A DNA stretch of 48,998 bases, from NCBI RefSeq assembly GCF_001879105.1, contig NZ_MLCF01000048.1, positions 1 to 48,998 of the forward strand, written 5' to 3'. The notes below the pieces were generated by a model. It was given only the letters and a program-made list of their open reading frames with translations, made no database searches and had not been told where the DNA came from. How positions within the stretch are numbered: the first letter of the stretch is position 1; each line of letters starts with the position of its first letter. Position numbers and translations under genes: made by a program. Shown piece after piece: positions 27,416-36,752 of this stretch. This DNA is from Mangrovactinospora gilvigrisea (GTDB lineage: Bacteria; Actinomycetota; Actinomycetes; Streptomycetales; Streptomycetaceae).

Positions 27416-29221
27416 TCAGGCCGGCCGGACGACGGCCGCGGCGCCGCCGCCGCGGCGGACGGGCTCGGCGACGGCCTTGACCAGGCCGCCGCCCAGGAAC
27501 TCCAGGGCGGTGGCCGCGCCGATCTCGCCGGCGCTGGAGTCGAAGGTGTCGCCGAGCGCCTGCAGCGCCTTGGCGTCCGCGGAGCCGTCGAAGGCCGGCT
27601 CGCTCTGCGTCGGGTTGGAGTTGCGCTGCGAGACGCGCACCGCCGCCACCGCGGAGAGCAGGTCCTCGCCCAGGTCGAGGCGGCGCAGCAGGATCTCCAG
27701 CACGGTGGTGATGATGGTGGCGCCGCCCGGGGAGCCCACCGCGTACCGCGGCCTCCCGCTGTCCAGGAGGATGGTCGGCGACATCGCCGAGCGCGGGCGC
27801 TTGCCGGGCGCCGGCAGGTTGGGGTCCGGCACCCCGGTGAAGAGCGGCGCGAAGTCGAAGTCGGTCATCTCGTTGTTGAGGATGAAGCCGCGCCCCGGCA
27901 GCACGCTGCCCGAGCCGCCGGTCTGCTCGATGGTGAAGGTGTAGGAGACGGTGTTGCCCCAGCGGTCCGTCACCACCATGTGGGTCGTCGAGCGCCCCTC
28001 GTAGGGCTCGCCCGCCTGGCCCTTCGCCACCTCGCCGCAGGCGTAGGGGTGGTAGGGGTCGCCCGGGGCGATCGGCGAGGGGTTGGCCCTGTCCGGGTTG
28101 ATCAGGCAGGCGCGGGAGCGGGCGTAGGCGTCGGAGAGCAGCTGCGCGGTGGGCACCGTGACGTAGGCCGGGTCGCCCACCCAGCGGTTGCGGTCCGCGA
28201 AGGCGAGCCGGGTCGCCTCCAGGTAGTGGTGCAGCCACTGCGCCTCGGACATCGCGGCGAGGTCGAAGTTCTTCAGGATGTTGAGGGCCAGCCCGGAGGT
28301 GATGCCGCCGGACGAGGAGTTGCCCATCGAGTAGACGTCCAGGCCGGCGTGGCGGACATGGGTGGGCGCCGGCGTCAGGACGCGGTAGCGGGCCAGGTCG
28401 CCGGGGCGCAGCAGACCGGGCAGGACGCTGACGCCGGCGGCGGTCGGCGGCTTGGCTGAGGCCGCGGCGATCTCGTGGGCGAGCGCGCCGTGGTAGAGCC
28501 AGCCTATGCCGCGGCGGGCCAACTGGCGGTAGGTGGCGGCGAGATCGGGGTTGCGCTGCCGGGAGCCGACCGGGGTGGGGGCGCCGCCGGGCAGGTAGAG
28601 GGCGGCGGTGGCCGGGAACGTGGCGAACCGGGCGGCGTTCTGGCTGGTCTGGTCGTGGAAGGTCTGGTCGACGACGAAGCCGTGCTCGGCGAGGTCGATG
28701 GCCGGGCCGAGGAGGCGGGCGAGGGGGCGGGTGCCCCAGCGGCGGAGGGCCTCCGCCCAGGTGGCGGGGGAGCCGGGGGTGCCGACGGAGAGGCCGGAGG
28801 TGACGGCGGTGGCGAAGGGGTAGGGCCGGCCGGTGGACGGGTCGATGAAGGCGGTGGGGCCCATCAGGGCGGGAGCGGTCTCGCGTCCGTCGAGGGTGGT
28901 GACGCGGCGGGTGGCGGCGTCGTAGTGGACGAAGTAGCCGCCGCCGCCGAGGCCGCAGGAGTACGGCTCGGCGACGCCGAGTGCGGCGGCGGTCGCGACG
29001 GCCGCGTCGACGGCGTTGCCGCCGCCGCGGAGGACGGCGACGCCGATGTCGGTGGCGTCGGCGTCCACGCAGGCGACGGCGCCGAACTCGCCGACGGCGA
29101 GCGGGGATTTGGGGGTGGGGGTGTCCGCGTGCGCCGCGGGGGCGGCGGCGAGGAGGCCGGTTAAGCCGGTCGCGGCGGTGGCCGCGGTGGCGGTGAGGAA
29201 GGTGCGGCGGGTCTGAGACAT
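27416..29221 (-). CDS. ggt: gamma-glutamyltransferase, Tat-exported
   Basis: A 601-residue extracellular enzyme that hydrolyses or transfers the gamma-glutamyl group of glutathione and related peptides. The N-terminus has a twin-arginine signal (SQTRRTFLTATA, then a hydrophobic stretch ending AHA, about residue 32). The proenzyme self-cleaves before Thr412 in STTHMVVTD, giving a ~190-residue small subunit. Substrate motifs are GLGGGGYFVHYD near the N-terminus, NSSSGGI in the large subunit and SPGGATIITTVLEILL near the end. A Tat signal on a Ggt is notable. It is downstream of, and in the same direction as, the pkaA-like kinase, but a hairpin lies between them. Confidence 0.93.
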   Translation of the reverse strand: MSQTRRTFLTATAATAATGLTGLLAAAPAAHADTPTPKSPLAVGEFGAVACVDADATDIGVAVLRGGGNAVDAAVATAAALGVAEPYSCGLGGGGYFVHYDAATRRVTTLDGRETAPALMGPTAFIDPSTGRPYPFATAVTSGLSVGTPGSPATWAEALRRWGTRPLARLLGPAIDLAEHGFVVDQTFHDQTSQNAARFATFPATAALYLPGGAPTPVGSRQRNPDLAATYRQLARRGIGWLYHGALAHEIAAASAKPPTAAGVSVLPGLLRPGDLARYRVLTPAPTHVRHAGLDVYSMGNSSSGGITSGLALNILKNFDLAAMSEAQWLHHYLEATRLAFADRNRWVGDPAYVTVPTAQLLSDAYARSRACLINPDRANPSPIAPGDPYHPYACGEVAKGQAGEPYEGRSTTHMVVTDRWGNTVSYTFTIEQTGGSGSVLPGRGFILNNEMTDFDFAPLFTGVPDPNLPAPGKRPRSAMSPTILLDSGRPRYAVGSPGGATIITTVLEILLRRLDLGEDLLSAVAAVRVSQRNSNPTQSEPAFDGSADAKALQALGDTFDSSAGEIGAATALEFLGGGLVKAVAEPVRRGGGAAAVVRPA

Positions 29222-29273
29222 GCGGGCGATTGTCCGACGGAACGTCAGGTTCCGCGACGCCCCGTCACCGGCC

Positions 29274-29323
29274 CGTCGCCGCCCCTTCGCCCCGGCACCC
29301 CAGCCGGACCGCTTCGCGGTCCG
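29274..29323 (-). terminator. terminator of the pkaA-like gene with 3'-end GC repeat copy 5
   Basis: CGGACCGC (29305-29312) and GCGGTCCG (29316-29323) form a perfect 8-bp stem with a 3-nt loop, just past the kinase stop on the minus strand. It directly abuts a repeat copy, CGCCGCCCCTTCGCCCCGG...CACCCC (29276-29302), which here is inverted relative to the gene it follows. Confidence 0.6.
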
Positions 29324-29345
29324 CGGGTGGCGGGACGCGGGAGGA

Positions 29346-30989
29346 TCAGCCGTTGCTGGGCGTGCCGCTGCCGGTGTGGGAGAACCAGCCGGAGACGGTG
29401 TGGAACCAGCCGGAGACCATCTGCCACCAGGACTCGCCCTTGGCGACCCAGTCCGGCAGCGGCGTGAAGTTCCAGACCAGTATCGCCACCACCACCAGCA
29501 CCACTACCACGAAGAGGCAGCCCTTGAGGCAGCCCAGCCCCGGGATCCGCATCTTCTGGCGCGGCCGGCGCTCCCGCGGCGGCTGCTCGCGGCGGCGCGT
29601 CGGCTCCGGCTCGCGGCGCTGCGGCTGCTCGTAGCGGGGGCGGTCGCGCTCCGGCGGCGGACCGGGCCGCTGCGCCTCGCGCGGCAGCGGCGCCCGCTGC
29701 GGACGCTGCGAGCGCTGGCGGGCCGGGGGGGCCGGCTGCTGAGGCGCCCAACCGGCCACCTCGGTCTGCTCGTTGCGGTAGCGGGCCTGCTCCAGCTGGT
29801 TGCCCCAGGCCGGCGGCATCTGCGGCGGCTGCTGAGGGGGCTGCTGGGGCTGCTGGACCGGCTGCGTCTGCCCGGGGCCGCCGGGGCCCGCGCTCGGCAT
29901 CACGCGGGTGGCCGGCGGGGCGTCCGGGCGCGGCGGGAGGGCGGCCGCCGGCCGCGTCGGCGCCTCGGACCCGGGGGGCGCGGCCGAGCCGGTCGGCATC
30001 ACGTTGGTGCGCAGCGCGTCCGGCGTCGACCCGTCGTCCTGCGCGGCCGGGTGCTCGCCGGGGGCGTACGCGGGGGCCGGGGCGCGGTCCGGCAGCAGCA
30101 GGGCGGCGACGTTCTCGGCGGCGGCGATCGCCGCGGGCGCGGCGTGCACCCCGATGCCGTCCGCCACCACGCGCAGCGCGCGGCCCAGGCTCACCGCGCT
30201 GGGGCGGCGCGTCGGCTCCTTGTCGAGGCAGCGCTCGATGACCGTCCACAGCGGGGCGGGCAGGCCGGACGGGCGGGGCGGGTCGGCCTCCAGGTGCTGG
30301 CGGAGCACGGCCAGTGCGCCCTCGCCCTGGAACGGCGGACGGCCCGTCACCAGCTCGTACAGGACGATGCCGGCGCCGTAGATGTCGACCGCGGAGGTCT
30401 GCGGGCGGCCCTCGGCGGACTCCGGCGCCACGTACGCCGGGGTGCCGACGAACTCGCTGGTGCGGGTGACGCCGGGGGAGTCCGCGAGCCGGGCGATGCC
30501 GAAGTCGGTCAGCATCGGTCGCATCAGGACCTGGCCCGAACCGAAGTCGGCACCGGGCTGCGGCCGCTCCTCCAGCAGGACGTTGGCCGGCTTGAGGTCG
30601 CGGTGCACCACTCCGTCGGCGTGGCTGGCCGCCAGCGCGTCGGCGATCTGCGCCATCACCAGGGCGCCGGCCACCGGGCTGAAGCGGCCCTTGAGCCTGA
30701 GGTACTTGTGCAGGTCGGGGGCGTCGACCAGGTCCATGACCAGGGCCAGCAGGGTGCCCTCCACGACCAGGTCGCGGGTCCGCACGATGTTGGGGTGGGA
30801 GAGGCGCAGCAGCACCGAGCGCTCCCGCAGGAAGCGCATGACGACATCGGGGTCCGAGGCCAGCTCCTCCTTGAGGACCTTGATGGCCACGCGGTCGCCG
30901 GAGTCGCGGACCTGGCCGCGCCACACGGTGCCGGTGGCGCCGTGCCCCAGCACCTCCTCCAGCAGGTACTTGCTACCGACCGGCCGCAC
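29346..30989 (-). CDS. pkaA: membrane Ser/Thr protein kinase, PkaA-like
   Basis: A 547-residue Hanks-type kinase. The glycine loop is GHGATGTV (15-22), ATP Lys37 in VAIKVL, catalytic HRDLKPAN with Asp131 and DFG at 162. The stretch between catalytic loop and DFG is long and Gly-rich, with a decoy ADFGSG. The activation loop ends VGTPAYVAPE. After the kinase domain (to about 270) comes a long Pro/Gln/Arg-rich region, a TM (about 488-505, LFVVVVLVVVAILVW) and a short Trp-rich extracellular end. Size and Pro/Gln-rich tail match S. coelicolor PkaA. GTG 30989 is chosen for GAGGAG 8 nt upstream; TTG 31010 has none. It faces the FHA-FtsK gene across 670 bp. Confidence 0.87.
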   Translation of the reverse strand: MRPVGSKYLLEEVLGHGATGTVWRGQVRDSGDRVAIKVLKEELASDPDVVMRFLRERSVLLRLSHPNIVRTRDLVVEGTLLALVMDLVDAPDLHKYLRLKGRFSPVAGALVMAQIADALAASHADGVVHRDLKPANVLLEERPQPGADFGSGQVLMRPMLTDFGIARLADSPGVTRTSEFVGTPAYVAPESAEGRPQTSAVDIYGAGIVLYELVTGRPPFQGEGALAVLRQHLEADPPRPSGLPAPLWTVIERCLDKEPTRRPSAVSLGRALRVVADGIGVHAAPAAIAAAENVAALLLPDRAPAPAYAPGEHPAAQDDGSTPDALRTNVMPTGSAAPPGSEAPTRPAAALPPRPDAPPATRVMPSAGPGGPGQTQPVQQPQQPPQQPPQMPPAWGNQLEQARYRNEQTEVAGWAPQQPAPPARQRSQRPQRAPLPREAQRPGPPPERDRPRYEQPQRREPEPTRRREQPPRERRPRQKMRIPGLGCLKGCLFVVVVLVVVAILVWNFTPLPDWVAKGESWWQMVSGWFHTVSGWFSHTGSGTPSNG

Positions 30990-31659
30990 CTGATGCGCTC
31001 CTCGCCTCAACCGTCACTGGCTGCTCGCCCTGGATTCCTGTCGGCTCGCCCACCAACCTCACTCTAAGGGACGGTACGCGCGCCCCGGCGGCGCGAACGC
31101 GCTTCCGCACCCTGCTTCTGCCCCTAGGGGCTCGACGGGGTTCTTCGGCGTCGAGCACCCTCTTGGGGGACGACCCGGCGCGAGCGCCGGTTGCGTGCGA
31201 CGGATCACACCTCGGTCACGCCCCGGCGCATGACCGCCGCTCGTGCGCCGGGCAATCGCGACGATCGCCCCGGAGTGGGATACGCGCGCATCCGAGATGA
31301 AGGGGAGGGCGCGCGGTGGGCCCCTCTGGTGGGAGGATGCCGGTGTGGCGGTCCGTCACACCGCGCCCCGGGTATGGGCGGGGGACGGACGGGCACACCG
31401 TCTGTGCAGCGTCAACAAGGGCCGTACGCACACCGGGTGAACCCCCGGGGGGCGCCCCGGGGACCCCTCCCCAGGGCGGATTCGGGTGCGGGCGGCTTTC
31501 GGAGGCGCCGCGGTCGGGCAGGATCAGCATCCGAATATTGTCGATAAGCCGTCACCTTTGGCAGTGTCGTGGCCCATTGGGCGCCCCGGCCTCCTGTCGG
31601 ACGGGCGACGGCGCAACCGAAACTCCGGCTCCGGCCGGCGGAAGGGGCCTCGGGCGATC
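30990..31659. other. long divergent intergenic region, 670 bp
   Basis: I see no convincing gene here; short frames lack ribosome sites. It contains a possible minus-strand -10 TAGAGT (31066-31061) for the kinase; a hairpin CTCGACG (31131-31137) with CGTCGAG (31149-31155); a GCACA-CCGTC-TGTGC hairpin (31393-31407); and a GC palindrome cluster at 31442-31462. An AT-richer patch (31533-31548, GAATATTGTCGATAAG) is the likely plus-strand promoter region. An unannotated small RNA is possible. Confidence 0.5.
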
Positions 31660-34602
31660 ATGCAGATCCGGCTGACCGTCATCGGGTCGCGCGGCGGCCG
31701 CCCCAGGGATGTCCTCGTCACCGCGCCCGACGGCACCACGCTCGGCGCCGTCACCGGCGCCCTGGCCGCCACCGGCCCCGGCCCCCGCGGGGGCCGCACC
31801 CCCTCCCACACCACGGTCCACGTCGAGTCCCGGCTGCTCGGCCAGGACGCGCCGTTGGGGCGGCCCCCGCTGGTCGACGGCGCCGTCCTGCACCTCCATC
31901 TGCCGGCCGCGCCGGAGGCCGCCCCCGACCCGGCGACCACCCCGCCCGGCACCCCCACGCTGCACATCACCGGCGGCCCGGACGCCGGCGGCGTCCATCT
32001 GCTGCGCCCCGGGACGCTGCGCATCGGCCGCTCCGCCGAGGCGGACGTGCCGCTCGACGACCCCGACGTCTCGCGCACCCACGCGCTGCTCACCGTCGCC
32101 GAACGGCCCGGCGGGCCGGCCGAGGTGACGGTCGCCGACCCCGGCTCCACCAACGGCACCCTGCTCGACGGCCGGCTCGTCGGCCCCGATCCGGTGCCGC
32201 TGCCGCCCGGCGCGCTCCTCCAACTCGGCGAGTCCTCGGTGGTGCTGACGGACTCTCCGCCGCGTCCCGCGCGCGAGGCCGTCCCGGACGGCGAGGGCCG
32301 GCTGCGCCTCACCCCGCCGGCCCCGCACCCCGCGCCGCCGCTGCGCGCCCCCGGCGGCGGGCCCGAACCGGCGCCCTCCGACGCCGACCCCAGCCGGCTG
32401 CCCGCCACCCGCCGCCCGCCGGGCCGGCTCGGCGGCCGCCCCTTCTCCCTGCACCGCTTCGCCGCAGCCGCCCTCGGGCTGCTCGGCGGCGGCCCGCGCG
32501 GCGCCGCCGGTTCGAGGCGGGGCGGCGCCTCCCCGGACGCCGAGCTGCTGGAGCGCGCCCGCCGGCTGCGGGAGCGCTGGCCCGACCCGTCCGAACTGCT
32601 GCTCGCCGCGCTGGGCCGCGGCACCCGGCTGTGGGAGCGGCGGCCCGGGCACCCCGACGAGCTCTGCGTCCGGCTCGGCACCTCCGACCTGCCCGCGGAC
32701 GGCGATCCGTCCGGCGCCGACCCGGCGGTCCTGGAGGACAGCGCCGAGCCCGGCACCGACCCGCGGGCCGTGCTGCCGGCCGTCCCCATCACCGTCGACC
32801 TGCGCGAGACCGGGGTGCTGGGTCTCGCCGGCCCGCGCCGCCGGCTCGCCGGGCTGGCCCGCGCGGTCGTCGCCCAGCTGGCCGGGCTGCACTCGCCGCT
32901 CCATCTGGAACTGGTGGTGCTCACCGGCCCGGTCGACGACGCGGCGGACGGCTCCCCGGAGGACCGCGCGGCCCGCGAGGCCGCCGACGACTGGGCGTGG
33001 ACGCGCTGGCTGCCCCATCTGCGCCCGTCCCGCGGCCAGCGCTGCCGGCTGCTCATCGGCACCACCCGCGACCAGCTGCGCGCCCGGCTGGCCGAGCTGG
33101 CGGCGCGGATGGACGAGCCCGCCATCTCCGCGTCCGGCGGCGGCCGGGCCACGGTGGTGGTGCTGGACGTGCCCGGCGGCCTCGACGCGGCGCTGGACGC
33201 CCAGATCGACCGGCTGACGACCGACGGCCCGGCCGCCGGCATCCAGGTGATCGCGCTCGCCGACCACCCCTCCGGCCTCCCGCCGGCCTGCGGGATGTGG
33301 GCCGAACTGGCCGGCGAGGTCGCCACCCATCTGCGGCTGCGCGGCCCGGACGGCGCGGCCCCCGAGCGGATAAGCGTCGACGGGGTCTCGCGCCCCTGGG
33401 CGGAGCGGTTCGCGCGGGCGCTGGCCCCGCTGCGGGAGGGCGCGGCGACCGCGCGCCCGGAGCGGCGGCTGCCGGACACCGTGCGGCTGCTGGACGTCCT
33501 CGGCCTGGACCAGATCTCCCCGGCCCGGATCGCGGACCGGTGGGCGGCGCTGCCGCCGGTCTCCCGCTCGCTGCCCGCGGTGCTGGGCGCGACGGCGGCC
33601 GGGCCGTGCACGGTCGACCTGGTCGCCGAGGGTCCGCACCTGCTCGCCGGGGGCGCGTCCGGATCGGGGCGGACGGAGCTGCTGCGCGCCGTCGTCACCT
33701 CGCTGGCGGTGGCCGACCGCCCGGACCGGCTGGCGGTCGCGCTGATCGCCGGCCGGACGGCGGAGGAGGCGGGCGGCCCCGGGCTGCTCTCCTGCACGGA
33801 CCTGCCGCATGTCTCGGCGTTCCTGGACACCCGCGACCCGGTGCGGGTGCAGGCGGCGGCGCGGGCGCTGCGCGAGGAGCTGGAGGCGCGCGAGCGGGCC
33901 GCCCGCGCGGCGGTGGGCGCCCCAGTGGCTCGGGCCGAGGTGGGGGCGCGGGTCGGCGCGGGGGCGCCGATGGCGCCCGGCGGCCTCGGTGGCGGTGGCG
34001 TCGGCGGTTCCGGGGGCGGGGACGGCGCGCGGCGGCCGGCCCGGCTGCTGGTGGTCGTCGACGACCTGGACGCGCTGCTGGCGCCCACGCCCCCGGAGGG
34101 CCGCGGGAGCGATGCGCAGCGGGCCGTCTCGGCGCTGGTGCGGACGCTCGGCGCGGTGGCGCGGCGCGGCGCCGAGCTGGGCGTGCACCTGGTGGCGGCG
34201 ACCGGCCGCCCCGAGCTGGTGGCGGGGACGGAGATCGGGGACGCGTCGGCGCTGCGGGTCGCGCTGCGGGCGGACGATCCGCTGGACTCGCGGCTGCTGG
34301 TGCATGTCGAGGACGCGGCGAGCGGGGCCAGTGCCGGGGCCGGCCCCGGGCGGGCGTGGCTGCGGCGGCCGGACGGCGCGGTGACGGAGTTTCAGGCGGG
34401 CCGGGTCAGCGGGCGGATCCCGCGGACGGCGACGCTGCGGCCGACGGCGGTGGCCGTGGACTGGCGGCAGATGGGGGCGGCGGCGGAGCGGCGGCCGGTG
34501 CGCGAGATCGGGAACGGGCCGACGGATCTGGCGCTGCTCGCGTCGGCGCTGCAGCGGGCGTCGGAGCAGGCCGAGGCGGATCCGTCAGCTCCGCTGTGGT
34601 AG
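31660..34602 (+). CDS. FHA domain and single FtsK/SpoIIIE-type ATPase protein
   Basis: A 980-residue protein. The N-terminal segment (1-100) is followed by an FHA domain (about 103-190: LRIGRSAEADVPLDDPDVSRTHALL in part, DPGSTNGTLLDGRLV), which binds phosphothreonine. A linker and an EccC/FtsK-like domain follow. The P-loop is GASGSGRT (665-672): the catalytic Lys is Arg671. Walker B VVVDDLDALL (798-807) looks intact. Only one motor domain is present, against two or three in T7SS EccC, and I see no clear TM pair, so it may be soluble. No WXG100 (Esx) genes are near. It faces a Ser/Thr kinase, an obvious partner. ATG 31660; a purine tract GGAAGGGG lies 12 nt upstream. Confidence 0.75.
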   Translation: MQIRLTVIGSRGGRPRDVLVTAPDGTTLGAVTGALAATGPGPRGGRTPSHTTVHVESRLLGQDAPLGRPPLVDGAVLHLHLPAAPEAAPDPATTPPGTPTLHITGGPDAGGVHLLRPGTLRIGRSAEADVPLDDPDVSRTHALLTVAERPGGPAEVTVADPGSTNGTLLDGRLVGPDPVPLPPGALLQLGESSVVLTDSPPRPAREAVPDGEGRLRLTPPAPHPAPPLRAPGGGPEPAPSDADPSRLPATRRPPGRLGGRPFSLHRFAAAALGLLGGGPRGAAGSRRGGASPDAELLERARRLRERWPDPSELLLAALGRGTRLWERRPGHPDELCVRLGTSDLPADGDPSGADPAVLEDSAEPGTDPRAVLPAVPITVDLRETGVLGLAGPRRRLAGLARAVVAQLAGLHSPLHLELVVLTGPVDDAADGSPEDRAAREAADDWAWTRWLPHLRPSRGQRCRLLIGTTRDQLRARLAELAARMDEPAISASGGGRATVVVLDVPGGLDAALDAQIDRLTTDGPAAGIQVIALADHPSGLPPACGMWAELAGEVATHLRLRGPDGAAPERISVDGVSRPWAERFARALAPLREGAATARPERRLPDTVRLLDVLGLDQISPARIADRWAALPPVSRSLPAVLGATAAGPCTVDLVAEGPHLLAGGASGSGRTELLRAVVTSLAVADRPDRLAVALIAGRTAEEAGGPGLLSCTDLPHVSAFLDTRDPVRVQAAARALREELEARERAARAAVGAPVARAEVGARVGAGAPMAPGGLGGGGVGGSGGGDGARRPARLLVVVDDLDALLAPTPPEGRGSDAQRAVSALVRTLGAVARRGAELGVHLVAATGRPELVAGTEIGDASALRVALRADDPLDSRLLVHVEDAASGASAGAGPGRAWLRRPDGAVTEFQAGRVSGRIPRTATLRPTAVAVDWRQMGAAAERRPVREIGNGPTDLALLASALQRASEQAEADPSAPLW

Positions 34603-34648
34603 CGGTTCGCCGCCCCGGCACCCCGGCACCCCACCCGGGGTGGGCTCG
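34600..34648 (+). terminator. bidirectional terminator, 3'-end GC repeat copy 6
   Basis: This starts with TAGCGGTTCGCCGCCCC at the FHA-FtsK stop, identical to copy 4. CGGCACCCC is doubled. CCCACC (30-35 of 346xx) pairs with GGTGGG (39-44) as a tight hairpin at 34630-34644 between convergent genes. Confidence 0.55.
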
Positions 34649-34678
34649 GTGTCGGGGCACCCGGTGACGTACGGGTCG

Positions 34679-35362
34679 TCAGACGAGCCAGGTGCGCGCG
34701 TCCGCCGGGAAGTTGGTCGTCACCGCGTCAGCGCCGAGTTCGGCCGCGTGCCGGACGCCCGCCTCGTCGTTGCCCGGCCACGCGTCCACCAGCAGACCCG
34801 CCTCATGGCACTCGGCCACCAGCTCCGGCGTCAGCCCCGGGAACCCGGGGCACACCCACGCCGCCCCCAGCTCCCGCGCCCGGTCGAGCATCTCCGGCGA
34901 CGCCTTGGAGACGATGAACCCCCGCGGCACCTCCGGCAGCTCGCGCTGCGCCGCCTCCAGCACCTCCGCGTGGAAGGAGGTGATGGTGATGCGGTGCACC
35001 AGGTCCCGCTCCACCACCATCCCGGCCAGCAGCGGGAACGCCCTCACCGCCTTCACCTCGGCCTGGATCGGCAGCGTCGTGGCGTCCAGCACCTCCTCGA
35101 AGGTGGGGATCCGCTCGCCCTGGCCCGCGTCCAGCTCGCGCAGCTCCGCGAAGGTGCGCTCGGCCAGCGGGCCGGTGCCGTCCGTGGTCCGGTCCAGCTT
35201 GGCGTCGTGCATGATCATCAGTCGTCCGTCGGCGCTCAGATGGAGGTCCAGCTCCAGCGCGTCCGCCCCGTCCTTCTCGGCGCGGCGGAACGACCGCAGG
35301 GTGTTCTCCGGCTCGACGCCCATCGCGCCGCGGTGGCCGACGATCATCATCTCGCTGCTCAT
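34679..35362 (-). CDS. ugpQ: glycerophosphodiester phosphodiesterase
   Basis: A 227-residue cytosolic GDPD-family enzyme that hydrolyses glycerophosphodiesters to glycerol-3-phosphate and an alcohol. Motifs: HRGAMGVEPENT (catalytic His and Glu), ELDLHLSADGRLMIMHD (metal Glu/Asp and second His), EVKAVR, and late VDAWPGN. No signal peptide is present, so the substrate must be imported. ATG 35362 is chosen for GAGGAG 9 nt upstream; the nearer ATG 35371 is too close to it. It lies 28 bp after the binding-protein gene of the Ugp-like transporter on the same strand. The enzyme family is certain; the symbol rests on context. Confidence 0.88.
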   Translation of the reverse strand: MSSEMMIVGHRGAMGVEPENTLRSFRRAEKDGADALELDLHLSADGRLMIMHDAKLDRTTDGTGPLAERTFAELRELDAGQGERIPTFEEVLDATTLPIQAEVKAVRAFPLLAGMVVERDLVHRITITSFHAEVLEAAQRELPEVPRGFIVSKASPEMLDRARELGAAWVCPGFPGLTPELVAECHEAGLLVDAWPGNDEAGVRHAAELGADAVTTNFPADARTWLV

Positions 35363-35390
35363 GTCCTGCATCTCTCCTCGCCGCGCGCCG

Positions 35391-36752
35391 TCACACCCGA
35401 ACATGCTGCTCGATGCTGTCACGGACCCGGTCCATGCCCTTCCTCAACTGGTCGGCGACCTGCCGGAAGACCTTCGCGGGATCGGCGTCGTCCGACCAGA
35501 TCTTCTGCAGGCCGGTGTACACCTTGACGTTCGCGTTGGGGACCAGCAGCCGGGCCAGGTCCTGGTTGCGGGTGCGCGCCAACTGCTGGATGGAGGTGGT
35601 GAAGTTGGGGTCGGCCTTCATCAGCGACGCGAGCTTCGGGGTGCGCACGGCCGCGTCCACCACCGGAAGGTAGCCCGTCTTCACCGTCCACTCGGCCGAG
35701 TTCTCCGGCCGCGCCAGGAACTTGATGAACTCCATGGCGGCCTGCTGCCGCTCCCGGGGCACCCCCTTGAAGGAGCAGAACCCGCTGCCGCCGGTGGGCA
35801 CCCCGAAGTGGTGGCCGCGCGGCACGAAGCCCGTCCCCAGCCGGAAGCCCGACCCCTTGGCCAGGGTGGCGAACTTGCCCAGCGCGCCGGTGGAGTTGAC
35901 CACCGAGGCGGTGAGCTGGTTGCCGAAGTCCAGGCCGGCGTCGGTGGCCATGTAGGAGAGCCGGTCGCGGTAGATCAGCCGGCGCTGCCACGCGCCGGCG
36001 GCCGCCACCTCGGGGCTGTCCAGGGTGATGTCCAGGCCGCGGCTCCACGACCCGCCCCACTGCCAGCAGGAGCCGAGGAACTGCCAGTCGCCGTCCTGCT
36101 TGTAGTAGGCCTCCATCTTGGGGCGGTTGCCGCCGAGCCGGACCTTGCCGAACTCCTTGGCCCAGTCGCGCATCTCGAACCAGGTGGCGGGCGCCCGGTC
36201 GGGCAGCCCGGCCTTCTTGAACAGGGTGCGGTTGTAGTAGAAGAGCGGCGTGGAGCGGGCCATCGGGATCCAGTAGTTGCGGCCGTCCTTGGCGAGGCCC
36301 TCCTTGAGCAGGTGCTGGTTGTAGACGCCGAGGTCGAGGCCGCTGGCCCGGGCCAGCTCGTCCCAGGGCTGCAGGGCGCCGCCGATCAGGAACTTGCCCC
36401 AGGTGACGTCGGAGAGCGTGACGAGGTCGGGCACCTGGCCGCCGAGCCGGCCGACGACCGTCTTGCGGAAGGTGTCGTCGTAGCTGCCCTGGAACTGCAC
36501 CTCCACATAGATGTCGCGCTGGCCCTGGTTGAAGGCGTCGGCAAGCGCCAGGAGGGTCTCGCCGGGGATGTCGGCGAAGGACGACCAGAGCACCACCCGG
36601 GTGCGCCGGCCGTACCGGTCCGGGACGGTGCCGCCTGGCTGGGCGTAGCTGTCGCGGACGGTGCCGGCGCAGCCGGCCAGCAGGGCGGCGGTGCTCAGCG
36701 CGCCGGCGGCGGAGAGCAGGCGGCGCCGGGAGAGCGCGGGTGGCGTCGTCAC
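35391..36752 (-). CDS. ugpB: ABC transporter substrate-binding lipoprotein, UgpB-like
   Basis: A 453-residue exported lipoprotein. The signal has RRRLLSAAG and a lipobox LLAGC with Cys28; the arginines could use the Tat route. It is family 1 (carbohydrate/Ugp) binding protein: RSTPLFYYNRTLFKKAGL and AEWTVKTGYLPVV are close to the E. coli UgpB blocks. A twin-Trp run in the middle (GSCWQWGGSW) may be in the ligand site. GTG 36752 overlaps the stop of the preceding permease by GTGA. Ligand probably glycerol-3-phosphate or glycerophosphodiester; a sugar is the alternative. Confidence 0.82.
   Translation of the reverse strand: MTTPPALSRRRLLSAAGALSTAALLAGCAGTVRDSYAQPGGTVPDRYGRRTRVVLWSSFADIPGETLLALADAFNQGQRDIYVEVQFQGSYDDTFRKTVVGRLGGQVPDLVTLSDVTWGKFLIGGALQPWDELARASGLDLGVYNQHLLKEGLAKDGRNYWIPMARSTPLFYYNRTLFKKAGLPDRAPATWFEMRDWAKEFGKVRLGGNRPKMEAYYKQDGDWQFLGSCWQWGGSWSRGLDITLDSPEVAAAGAWQRRLIYRDRLSYMATDAGLDFGNQLTASVVNSTGALGKFATLAKGSGFRLGTGFVPRGHHFGVPTGGSGFCSFKGVPRERQQAAMEFIKFLARPENSAEWTVKTGYLPVVDAAVRTPKLASLMKADPNFTTSIQQLARTRNQDLARLLVPNANVKVYTGLQKIWSDDADPAKVFRQVADQLRKGMDRVRDSIEQHVRV

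Noticed and set aside
31191..31547. Small genes in the 670-bp region between the kinase and FHA-FtsK genes
   Set aside because: Open frames of 60-120 codons on both strands lack ribosome sites and any family resemblance. A small RNA remains possible but unsupported.
31660..34602. A type VII secretion locus
   Set aside because: The EccC-like protein has only one, degenerate motor domain, and there are no WXG100, EccB, EccD, EccE or mycosin genes nearby.
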